Virus record (IMG/VR): IMGVR_UViG_3300034356_003581
Span: 1 to 28,145 of that record
Reading direction: 5' to 3' (one strand)
Length of the DNA: 28,145 nt
Source: a virus
Positions within the stretch are counted from its first letter, which is position 1. Every line of letters begins with the position of its first letter. The translations under genes and the position numbers were made by a program. The notes beneath the pieces were generated by a model, which searched no databases, was not told the origin of the DNA, and saw only the letters and a list, made by a program, of their open reading frames with translations. This document shows positions 7,361-13,639 of the stretch, one piece after another.

Positions 7361-7936
7361 GTGACTCTGCGTTACGATACCCGTTCTAGGGTTTCTACTT
7401 ATACACAGTCATGGGTGTCTAATGTTGACCCTGATTTTGGTGTGTTTGAATCTATTGCTACTAATATTGTTGGTGCTGGTGGTTCTGCTTCTTTTACATT
7501 TAGTGTTATTCCACAAACATACAAACATTTGCAACTGCGAATTGCTGCTGGTAACAGTTCATCTGCATATTTGTCTTTGGTTATGAACTCTGATACTGGT
7601 TCTAATTACGCTTTCCACCGTTTGAGTGGTGATGGTGCAACAGCAGATGCCAATGCTTCAACGAGCAGGGCAGACATGATTTTGACTGGTGCTGGTGGTA
7701 TGTCTACTGATGCAAACATTCGTGGGGGTTTTATAGTAGATATTTTGGATTATGCAAATACAAACAAATACAAAACTGTTCGTAGTTTGAATGGTAACGA
7801 TGCAAACGGTTCGGGTTCTATGAACTTGTCATCAAATGTTTGGTTGAGTACGGCAGCAATAACTAGTTTAACTTTGTCAAGTTCATCAAACTTCCGACAG
7901 TATTCACATTTTGCTTTGTACGGGATTAAGGGATAG
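7361..7936 (+). CDS. YGIK-family tail protein, copy 1
   Basis: A 191-residue protein and the first of three tandem paralogues. After a unique 27-residue N-terminal segment (TLRYDTRSRVSTYT...) comes the shared domain: FESIATNIVGAGGSASFTFS, an IPQTYKHLQLR strand, a polar middle with N-G-rich turns, a VWLSTAAITSLTLSSS strand and the end FALYGIKG. The fold is probably an all-beta jelly-roll-like or sandwich domain; this is inferred from the alternating pattern. Start is GTG, 9 bases after the previous stop, without a strong Shine-Dalgarno (GGCGG at 7351-7355 is weak). Likely a receptor-binding or tail decoration protein; I know of similar proteins in aquatic phages but no assigned function. Confidence 0.78.
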   Translation: MTLRYDTRSRVSTYTQSWVSNVDPDFGVFESIATNIVGAGGSASFTFSVIPQTYKHLQLRIAAGNSSSAYLSLVMNSDTGSNYAFHRLSGDGATADANASTSRADMILTGAGGMSTDANIRGGFIVDILDYANTNKYKTVRSLNGNDANGSGSMNLSSNVWLSTAAITSLTLSSSSNFRQYSHFALYGIKG

Positions 7937-8938
7937 TTATGGCTGTTTCAGCGTATGAACTAATAGCCACAACAACTGTTGCTACTGCTACAAGCGCAGT
8001 CAATTTTAGTTCCATCTCACAGGCATATACTGATTTGGTTGCCGTTGTAAAAGCAAACGATAGCAACGGTTATTTGTTGGTGCGTTTCAATTCGGATAGT
8101 TCATCTTTGTATAGCCGAACATACTTGTCGGGCAACGGCAGTTCCGCTAGTTCTGCAAGAGGGACTGGTGAAGCACAAGGATATACAACCGCAGGTACAA
8201 CAACAAACCTTTTAAATGTTGGCTTGCTAAACATTATGAATTATTCAAACACTACAACTTTCAAAACTTTTCTTGGTCGTGAAAACCTTCCTGCTTCTTC
8301 AGTTCAAGCAACCGTAGGTTTGTATCGTTCTACTTCAGCGATTTCTACTGTCTCGTTTTTGTCACCGTCTGCTACAGCAACTATTGCTATCGGTTCAACA
8401 TTTACTTTGTACGGGATTAAGGCTGCGTAATGGCTGCGTATAATTTGATTGGAACTACAACTGTCGGTTCGGGTGGTGCAGCAAGCATAGATTTTACTAG
8501 CATCCCTCAGACATACACAGACCTTGCGGTTGTTATGTCTGCAAGAATTGATGGTGGGACTATTTACGGCGATGTTCAAACATCGTTTAATTCCGACACA
8601 ACAGCAGCAAATTATTCTTGGAGAAATTTGACTGGTAACGGTGCGGCTACTTCATCAGAAACTAGTAGTTCTGGAAATGCTAGATATTGTTTGATGATGG
8701 CGGGGAGTGGTACTACGAGCAATACGTTTGGTAATGGGGTTTTGTATATTCCAAACTATGCAGGTTCAACATATAAATCTTTTTCTTCTGATTCATGTTC
8801 GGAAAATAATGCATCAACTTCATACCTTAGATTTTTTGCTAATTTATGGTCATCTACTTCGGCAATAACTTCAATATCATTTAGCGGAGTGGGTAACAAT
8901 TTCTTACAGTATTCATCAGCATCCCTGTACGGGATTAA
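7917..8938 (+). repeat. TGTACGGGATTAA, three copies at the ends of the YGIK genes
   Basis: The same 13 bases close each paralogue, at 7917-7929, 8408-8420 and 8926-8938, coding for L/LYGIK. Copies 1 and 2 match over 16 bases (TTTGTACGGGATTAAG). Conservation exceeds the rest of the genes, so it may act as a recombination anchor or simply encode a constrained C-terminal tetrapeptide. Confidence 0.85.
7939..8430 (+). CDS. YGIK-family tail protein, copy 2
   Basis: A 163-residue paralogue of its two neighbours. It reads YELIATTTVATATSAVNFSSIS, QAYTDLVAVVKAND, then a variable NG-rich middle, then LYRSTSAISTVSFLS and the end FTLYGIKAA. The ATG follows the previous stop by two bases. The stop (TAA, 8428-8430) shares its last A with the next ATG. 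Start and end of the domain are conserved among the copies while the middle third diverges, as expected for a binding face under diversifying selection. Function is inferred only. Confidence 0.8.
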   Translation: MAVSAYELIATTTVATATSAVNFSSISQAYTDLVAVVKANDSNGYLLVRFNSDSSSLYSRTYLSGNGSSASSARGTGEAQGYTTAGTTTNLLNVGLLNIMNYSNTTTFKTFLGRENLPASSVQATVGLYRSTSAISTVSFLSPSATATIAIGSTFTLYGIKAA

Positions 8939-8948
8939 AAACAGTTAG
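8430..8948 (+). CDS. YGIK-family tail protein, copy 3
   Basis: A 172-residue paralogue: YNLIGTTTVGSGGAASIDFTSIP, QTYTDLAVVMSARI, a middle segment distinct from the other copies, LWSSTSAITSISFSG, QYSSASLYGIKNS. The IPQTYTDL element is closest to copy 2 and the FLQYS element (near the end) is closest to copy 1 (FRQYS), which hints at recombination among copies. It is directly followed by a coiled-coil gene and a glycine-rich gene. Overlaps copy 2 by one base. Confidence 0.8.
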   Translation: MAAYNLIGTTTVGSGGAASIDFTSIPQTYTDLAVVMSARIDGGTIYGDVQTSFNSDTTAANYSWRNLTGNGAATSSETSSSGNARYCLMMAGSGTTSNTFGNGVLYIPNYAGSTYKSFSSDSCSENNASTSYLRFFANLWSSTSAITSISFSGVGNNFLQYSSASLYGIKNS

Positions 8949-8956
8949 GAAAAACT

Positions 8957-9181
8957 ATGGCAACAAAACTAGTAATCAATTGCACCACAGGCGAACAAAC
9001 CGAAGTGGAATTAACAGCAGAAGAAGTCGCACAACGAGAGGCTGACGCTGAAGCATTCGCTGAACAAGAGGCTTTGCGTTTGGCTGAAGTTGAGGCTAAA
9101 GCATCAGCAAAAGCATCTGCACAAGCAAAACTTAAGGCACTCGGTTTGTCCGATGCCGAGGTGGAGGCTTTGGTCGGCTGA
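8957..9181 (+). CDS. Small acidic coiled-coil protein preceding an adhesin gene, second copy
   Basis: A 74-residue protein with an N-terminal strand segment (TKLVINCTTGEQTEVELT), a long Ala/Glu-rich helix (about 21-60) and a C-terminal KLKALGLSDAEVEALVG. It has the same plan as the 64-residue product at 4927-5121. AGGA at 8947-8950 lies six bases before the ATG. Its TGA shares the A with the ATG of the double glycine-rich gene, repeating the arrangement at 5121. A role in folding, trimerising or attaching that adhesin is inferred from the recurring pairing. Confidence 0.77.
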   Translation: MATKLVINCTTGEQTEVELTAEEVAQREADAEAFAEQEALRLAEVEAKASAKASAQAKLKALGLSDAEVEALVG

Positions 9182-10881
9182 TGCGTGGTGGTAGAACTCG
9201 TCCTTCACAGTATGTGAATCAGAACCCTCGCTACAAGTTACAACAAACTTTTAGCGGTGGTGTTGAGTCGTACGTGTCTGTGGCTGGCGTGTTTTATAAG
9301 GTTCACACGTTTTCCGATACTGGTTCTTCAGCGTTGACTTCAAGGTCAAGTGGTCCTGGTTTGGATACTGAGTACCTAGTTATTGCAGGTGGCGCTGCTG
9401 GTGGTGGGAATAACGGCGGTGGCGGTGGAGGTGCTGGTGGCTACCGAACAAATGTTGTCGGTGCAACAACGGGCGGTGGCGGTTCTGCCGAAAGCGGACT
9501 ACAACTAACCGCTGGTTCCTACACGGTAACCGTTGGTGCGGGTGGCGCAGCGGTTGGCGCTGGAACAGATGGAAATAGCGGCTCCAATTCGGTTTTTGGT
9601 TCCATTACTTCTTTGGGCGGTGGAGGTGGTGGAGGTCAGGACGCTGTTTCTGGTGGTGGTTCTGGAGGTGGTGGTCAAGGTGGTTTTAGTGGTGGTGCTG
9701 CTTCTTCTTCTCCGACGCAAGGTTTTGCAGGTGGAAACGGAACTTCTGATGGTGCTAGTTATCGCAACGGTGGTGGTGGTGGTGGTGCTGGTGCTGTTGG
9801 TGGTTTAGCAACTACTGGCATCGGTACAACTGCTGGAGTTGGTGGCGCAGGTCGTTCTAGTTCTATTACTGGTACTGCCGTGACTCGCGGCGGCGGAGGT
9901 GGCGGCGGTTCTTTTTACGGCTACCTAGGTGCTGGTGGCACGGGTGGCGGTGGCGCTGGTTCGCAAAATGCTTCAACTGCTACTAGCGGTACGGCAAATA
10001 CTGGCGGTGGTGGCGGTGGTGGGGGTGAAAGTAATAGTGGTGCTGGCGGTTCGGGTGTGGTTATTTTCCGTTACCTCACAGCAGACGCAAATGCAAAAGG
10101 TTTGACTATTTCGGCTACAGGTGGTAGTTCAACTATTTCGGGTGTGTACACAGTTTGGTCATTTACGGCTACGGGTACGGTGACTGTTTCGGTTGCATCT
10201 CGCACGGTTGACGCAGAGTATTTGGTTGTCGCAGGTGGCGGAGGTGGAAGTCGTGGTGGTGGTGGAGCAGGTGGATACCGCACAGGAACACAATCACTTA
10301 CTGCTGGAAGTTCCTACACCGTAACCGTTGGTGCTGGCGGTGGTAATTACGCAAACGGTTCTGATTCTGTATTTTCTGGCATCACATCAACAGGTGGCGG
10401 TCGTGGTGGTGGCACTGGTGATGCTGGCGCGAACGGTGGTTCGGGTGGCGGTGCTGGTGGAGCGAACTTTGCTGACGGTCAAGTAAACGGTGGTATCTCT
10501 AGCCCTGTGACGAGTCCTGTGCAGGGTTTTCGTGGTGGCAATAGTAATTCGGGTGAAATAAACTCAAACAGTCCTGCTTGTGGTGGTGGTGGTTCTAGCG
10601 CTGTTGGTGGTCAGCGAGTAAGTACCACGGTGTCGGGTGCTGGCGGTGCTGGAACAGCAAACTCAATTTCGGGAAGTAGCGTCACTTACGCAGGTGGTGG
10701 CGGAGGCGGTATTTTTTCAGGCACAGGTGGCGCAGGTGGCGCAGGCGGTGGGGGTGCTGGTGCCGTTGGAACCGCAACAGGTGGAACAGTCAATACTGGT
10801 GGTGGCGGTGGGGGAAGCGGCGGTGCTACAGGTGCTTCTGGCGGTTCAGGAATAGTTATTATTAGATACCCAATCGGGTAA
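9181..10881 (+). CDS. Glycine-rich adhesin-like tail protein, two tandem modules, subtype B
   Basis: A 566-residue protein. A basic N-terminus (MRGGRTRPSQY...) precedes header 1 (FYKVHTFSDTGS). Module 1 starts at EYLVIAGGAAGGG, has GGYRTNVVG, YTVTVGAGG and NSVFGSITSLGGG, and ends GGSGVVIFRYL near residue 300. A linker with header 2 (STISGVYTVWSFTATGTVTV) leads into module 2 (EYLVVAGGGGGS, GGYRTG, YTVTVGAGGG, DSVFSGITSTGGG), which ends GGSGIVIIRYPIG at the C-terminus. Both modules are subtype B like the 431-residue adhesin. Starts by TGATG overlap with the coiled-coil gene. Contains an in-frame (GGT)6 at 9769-9786. Probable tip adhesin; receptor unknown. Confidence 0.86.
   Translation: MRGGRTRPSQYVNQNPRYKLQQTFSGGVESYVSVAGVFYKVHTFSDTGSSALTSRSSGPGLDTEYLVIAGGAAGGGNNGGGGGGAGGYRTNVVGATTGGGGSAESGLQLTAGSYTVTVGAGGAAVGAGTDGNSGSNSVFGSITSLGGGGGGGQDAVSGGGSGGGGQGGFSGGAASSSPTQGFAGGNGTSDGASYRNGGGGGGAGAVGGLATTGIGTTAGVGGAGRSSSITGTAVTRGGGGGGGSFYGYLGAGGTGGGGAGSQNASTATSGTANTGGGGGGGGESNSGAGGSGVVIFRYLTADANAKGLTISATGGSSTISGVYTVWSFTATGTVTVSVASRTVDAEYLVVAGGGGGSRGGGGAGGYRTGTQSLTAGSSYTVTVGAGGGNYANGSDSVFSGITSTGGGRGGGTGDAGANGGSGGGAGGANFADGQVNGGISSPVTSPVQGFRGGNSNSGEINSNSPACGGGGSSAVGGQRVSTTVSGAGGAGTANSISGSSVTYAGGGGGGIFSGTGGAGGAGGGGAGAVGTATGGTVNTGGGGGGSGGATGASGGSGIVIIRYPIG
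9769..9786 (+). repeat. (GGT)6 glycine-coding microsatellite
   Basis: Six perfect in-frame GGT units in module 1 of the 566-residue adhesin, comparable to the tract at 6108-6125. Confidence 0.9.
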
Positions 10882-10889
10882 TCTAAAGA

Positions 10890-11672
10890 ATGGTCAAAAT
10901 GGGCGATACAGAAGAATTGTATCCACAGGTAGTTGTTTATAAAAATGCTTTAAAAGAACCGGATGTCTTTTTAAAGGCAATTCTCCAAGATTCTTCGCAA
11001 GTAGAGAAGTGGGGAATGTGGTATTCACTCGGACGACAAACAATGATTAATGGATATAATCATTACATGGGCGACTCATTCCCCGAACCGCAACAATGGT
11101 CGCAGAGTCGCAATCAAAACGACAACTATGTAAGCACATCTGTAGCAGAGGCGTTCTACTCAAGCACCAAAGACTACGTAGAAAGATACCAAGTCGAGAT
11201 GCAGAACTGGAGCCATGGCGGACCAACCATAAACAGTCATACCGCGCACAGTGCGGATGGCAAACTTGCCATGCAGCACCACACCGATTTTATAATGTCG
11301 AAGTCCGAATGGCCAGGATTCAAGCATTGGCTTACCTGTAATATATATATTAACGACGACTACGAAGGCGGTGGCTTGTCCTTTAAGGTTTTCACCAGTG
11401 ACACAGAATATGACAAATTTTCATACAGCCCCAAAGCTGGGGACGCACTAGTTTTCCCGTCACACCACCCTTATTATCACGGTGTTAAAAAAACCCTGTC
11501 CGGCGAAAAGTTTTTTATACGAACATTTTGGGGCTACGAATATGAAGGAAGCGCAGAATGGAACAAGAACAAAGATTTATTTGGTGAAAAATGGATAGAG
11601 GCAGAAGAAGAAAGGTCGAAAAGCGAAAATAATTCAAGTAAATGGATGAAGGGTTACGTTGAGGAAGATTAA
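10890..11672 (+). CDS. 2-oxoglutarate/Fe(II)-dependent oxygenase-like protein 1
   Basis: A 260-residue protein of the prolyl-4-hydroxylase-like superfamily. The iron-binding triad is visible as His131-x-Asp133 (MQHHTDF) and His197 (YYHGVKK), and Arg211 (FFIRTFW) is placed to bind the 2-oxoglutarate carboxylate. The DDYEGGGLSF and KAGDALVFPS segments between them are typical of the double-stranded beta-helix core. Enzymes of this family hydroxylate protein, nucleic acid or small-molecule substrates; the substrate here is unknown. It is the last gene of the plus-strand run, 8 bases after the adhesin stop. A second in-frame ATG at 10899 is an alternative start; neither has a clear Shine-Dalgarno. 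Its stop shares TTAA with the stop of the opposing gene. Confidence 0.88.
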   Translation: MVKMGDTEELYPQVVVYKNALKEPDVFLKAILQDSSQVEKWGMWYSLGRQTMINGYNHYMGDSFPEPQQWSQSRNQNDNYVSTSVAEAFYSSTKDYVERYQVEMQNWSHGGPTINSHTAHSADGKLAMQHHTDFIMSKSEWPGFKHWLTCNIYINDDYEGGGLSFKVFTSDTEYDKFSYSPKAGDALVFPSHHPYYHGVKKTLSGEKFFIRTFWGYEYEGSAEWNKNKDLFGEKWIEAEEERSKSENNSSKWMKGYVEED

Positions 11673-12379
11673 GATTTATGGTAAAAATTAATTGGGTCAG
11701 GGTTTGAAGTATCCGCAAGACCAGTTTCGATATTTTCAAATACCATATTTTGGTCTCTTAAGCGCTTGACAGCTGGGTCAAAAGCAAATGTTGTAGATAT
11801 GTACCTTGTTGAAGGTGGCAAAACCGGCAGCGTGTAATGGGTGTACGAAGTTAGACCAGGGTGCAACAACAAATCCCCTTTTTCGGGCTTGTATGTTGTA
11901 CCTTTGTACTTGTACACAACCTCACCACCGTTGAAATCGTTGTGGTACAGGGCCATTCCAAACTGCACATAATTCGTTGTACCGTCTGTTCCGGATGGAT
12001 TGTCTGCATGTTCAAACATTGCCTCGCCGACCTGCATCCTATGAACCGTAATCAAACCACCAAATGTCCACTTTTCTTCCTGGCTGTCGTCAAAGAGCGC
12101 TCTTATGCGACCCATAATGTTTTGCACGTGAGGGTGCCTAGTGTTTTCATCACCAAGATAGAGAATCTTGTTGTTCCACCAAATTCGTTTATCTTTGTCC
12201 CACTCTTCAGGTGTGCCGCTTTCTGCTATTGACACATACCAATCGCGCTCTTCTTGGGTTGTGAAGTCTTTTATAACATGAACATTTTTCTCAACAAATT
12301 TGTAATTTGGGTGATTGAGAATGCCAGCAACTTGATAGATGGAGTCGTCATTTAGGTAATCGTTCGGGTTATTGTGCAT
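11669..12379 (-). CDS. 2-oxoglutarate/Fe(II)-dependent oxygenase-like protein 2
   Basis: A 236-residue protein. Triad His124-x-Asp126 (MFEHADN) and His181 (YTHYTLP), with Arg192 (TRYISTTF) for 2-oxoglutarate. The core segments NDFNGGEVVYKYKG and KPEKGDLLLHPG support the fold. An HVIKDF element at 34-39 is the usual N-terminal entry strand. It is not a close copy of the oxygenases on either side, so the three probably came separately or diverged long ago. The gap to the upstream gene is 20 bases. It has no convincing Shine-Dalgarno. Substrate unknown; protein or polysaccharide-linked hydroxylation is possible. Confidence 0.87.
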   Translation of the reverse strand: MHNNPNDYLNDDSIYQVAGILNHPNYKFVEKNVHVIKDFTTQEERDWYVSIAESGTPEEWDKDKRIWWNNKILYLGDENTRHPHVQNIMGRIRALFDDSQEEKWTFGGLITVHRMQVGEAMFEHADNPSGTDGTTNYVQFGMALYHNDFNGGEVVYKYKGTTYKPEKGDLLLHPGLTSYTHYTLPVLPPSTRYISTTFAFDPAVKRLRDQNMVFENIETGLADTSNPDPINFYHKS

Positions 12380-12399
12380 AATGGTAATTGCAGAATTCT

Positions 12400-13128
12400 C
12401 TATGTTCCAGTTTCTTGGTAGAACTTTGGATTATGGAACTTGTCTGAGTAGTCGAGCATCGTTACGAGTGAATATTTTGTACCTTCCTCAACTGGAAGTG
12501 AGCGGTGTGGGTACATAAAATTTGACGGGAATACCATTAAATCTCCAGCGAGTGGTTTGATTTTCAGATTCCAAAGACGAAACTCCAGCTCTCCACCAAC
12601 AAAGTCGTCATTAGCATATGCCACCAGAGAGAGAGTGCAGTTGTAAGAATAACCGTGGTCAGAATGTTCGGCAAAATGTTGCCCTATACCGTATTTTACA
12701 AAATTGGTTGATTCCCAATATCGTAATTCTGAAATGTTGTAAGTTGCACAGTAATGCTTGACTGCTTGTAGCTGCCTAAAATATGTTTCATCATACATAG
12801 CAACAAGCAATTTTTCCTGTGGCGACGAACCTTTGGCAATATTCATTGATGTTTTGAATTTGAAATCATAACAATCTCTATATTCATTGTTTTTCATTTT
12901 ATAACCAACTAATGCTTCACCCCACGCAGCATTGTCTTCGTTTTTTAGTAAATAATCTTCAACTGTTGAAATGATATTTAATTCTTTTGGCAAAACATCG
13001 TGATATACGTGAATACCTGGAGCAACAATCTCAAATGAAGACCAAGTTTGTGCATCTATATTGCGCCACTCCTGCTGTCTTTTATCAAGCTCCATTTGTT
13101 CTGTGTTGGTCATTTTTGTTTCTACCAT
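12400..13128 (-). CDS. 2-oxoglutarate/Fe(II)-dependent oxygenase-like protein 3, Lys in the cosubstrate site
   Basis: A 242-residue protein. The triad is His155-x-Asp157 (AEHSDHGY) and His208 (YPHRSLPV). The usual 2-oxoglutarate Arg, ten residues further on, is replaced by Lys218 (GTKYSLVTML); Lys is used in some members of the superfamily, so activity is not excluded. NDDFVGGELEFR and LAGDLMVFPS are the core strands. The start ATG at 13126-13128 overlaps the TAG of the upstream Cys-rich gene (ATGGTAG), which suggests translational coupling; an in-frame ATG five codons later is an alternative. Same strand and run as oxygenase 2. Substrate unknown. Confidence 0.86.
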   Translation of the reverse strand: MVETKMTNTEQMELDKRQQEWRNIDAQTWSSFEIVAPGIHVYHDVLPKELNIISTVEDYLLKNEDNAAWGEALVGYKMKNNEYRDCYDFKFKTSMNIAKGSSPQEKLLVAMYDETYFRQLQAVKHYCATYNISELRYWESTNFVKYGIGQHFAEHSDHGYSYNCTLSLVAYANDDFVGGELEFRLWNLKIKPLAGDLMVFPSNFMYPHRSLPVEEGTKYSLVTMLDYSDKFHNPKFYQETGT

Positions 13129-13352
13129 TTACCCAATGGGCAAACTGCTGCTGGAAGTTTTACTTTCATTTTCATAAAACATCCGCACTCTTTGCATTGG
13201 TGCGTTAATTTGAGAAGGCTGGGGCATGCTTCGCATATTGCATACCTGTTAGATGAAATATCATCGGCTACGTACTCAATGTTGGGATTTATCATATCCC
13301 ACGGACGGGTGGTGCCTAGTTTCTTTTTATACTCTTGCCATGGATTTGCCAT
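13122..13352 (-). CDS. Small four-cysteine protein, DUF6171-like
   Basis: A 76-residue protein. The second half has the pattern C-EA-C-(11)-C-KE-C-GC-FM..K...A.CPLGKW, with Cys at CEAC, CKECGC and CPLG. This resembles a small phage protein family with a treble-clef or rubredoxin-like zinc site that I recall as DUF6171, often found near 2OG oxygenases in cyanophage-like myoviruses. The first half (ANPWQEYKKKLGTTRPWDMINP) looks basic and aromatic. Function is unknown; metal binding is inferred from spaced cysteines. It overlaps the downstream oxygenase gene by 7 bases. No clear Shine-Dalgarno. Confidence 0.78.
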   Translation of the reverse strand: MANPWQEYKKKLGTTRPWDMINPNIEYVADDISSNRYAICEACPSLLKLTHQCKECGCFMKMKVKLPAAVCPLGKW

Positions 13353-13361
13353 GGGGACATC

Positions 13362-13574
13362 TTAGCTCAATGGCCAGGATGACCCTATTCGCGGCGGAAC
13401 ACCACCTACTGGGAATCCTCCATCAAGCAAATAGACCTGTGGGTTCGACGAAAGAACCGCTACCCTTCGTTCATCAACTGGGCTCAATACCTGCACATCA
13501 GCAATTTCACCATCTATAACAAAAATAAATGTTGGGAATCCAGTCAAATCTGGCATTTCTGTTGAGTCGCTCAT
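13362..13574 (-). CDS. Small conserved phage protein of unknown function
   Basis: A 70-residue protein when started at the ATG at 13572-13574, preceded by AGGAG (13579-13583) at good spacing. The frame is open 8 codons further up, but that start has no ribosome binding site and would cover this one. The core reads FPTFIFVIDGEIADVQVLSP...VAVLSSNPQV, a layout I know from unnamed proteins in aquatic myoviruses (a FIFVxDGEV strand followed by a AxxSSNPxV element). It ends in a Gly/Pro segment (GGFPVGGVPPRIG). First gene after a probable promoter, upstream of the Cys-rich and oxygenase genes. Function unknown. Confidence 0.75.
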   Translation of the reverse strand: MSDSTEMPDLTGFPTFIFVIDGEIADVQVLSPVDERRVAVLSSNPQVYLLDGGFPVGGVPPRIGSSWPLS

Positions 13575-13578
13575 TTTT

Positions 13579-13583
13579 CTCCT
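13579..13583 (-). promoter_or_regulatory. Ribosome binding site AGGAG that fixes the start at 13574
   Basis: AGGAG on the minus strand, 4-5 bases before the ATG at 13574, decides between this start and an open frame that extends to 13598. Confidence 0.8.
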
Positions 13584-13609
13584 ATTTGTTAATTGCAATA
13601 TTCAAATAG

Positions 13610-13639
13610 ATTATAGCCCTGGGAGGCTGGTATTAACAA
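13610..13639 (-). promoter_or_regulatory. Possible sigma70-type promoter for the oxygenase island
   Basis: On the minus strand there is a perfect TATAAT (13610-13615) preceded by TTGTTA (13634-13639) with an 18-base spacer. The -10 box lies in an AT-rich gap 36 bases before the ATG at 13574. The -35 box overlaps the stop codon of the upstream structural gene. It would allow the small-gene/oxygenase group (13574 down to 11669) to be expressed apart from the tail genes. The -35 match is modest; no experimental support. Confidence 0.45.

Noticed and set aside
7361-8948. Tandem YGIK genes as fragments of one broken gene
   Set aside because: Each has a complete domain from start to YGIK end and its own start codon, so they are full paralogues, not pieces.
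11861-12232. 123-codon plus-strand frame inside oxygenase 2
   Set aside because: The minus-strand frame has the complete oxygenase triad; the plus-strand frame has no recognisable features.
13362-13598. Upstream start at 13598 for the small conserved protein
   Set aside because: The AGGAG at 13579-13583 fits the ATG at 13574, and the longer version would be translated from inside the promoter-like region without a ribosome binding site.
13616-13629. AGCC-6-GGCT hairpin as a terminator after the Phe-Pro gene
   Set aside because: Only a 4-bp stem and no following U-run on either strand.
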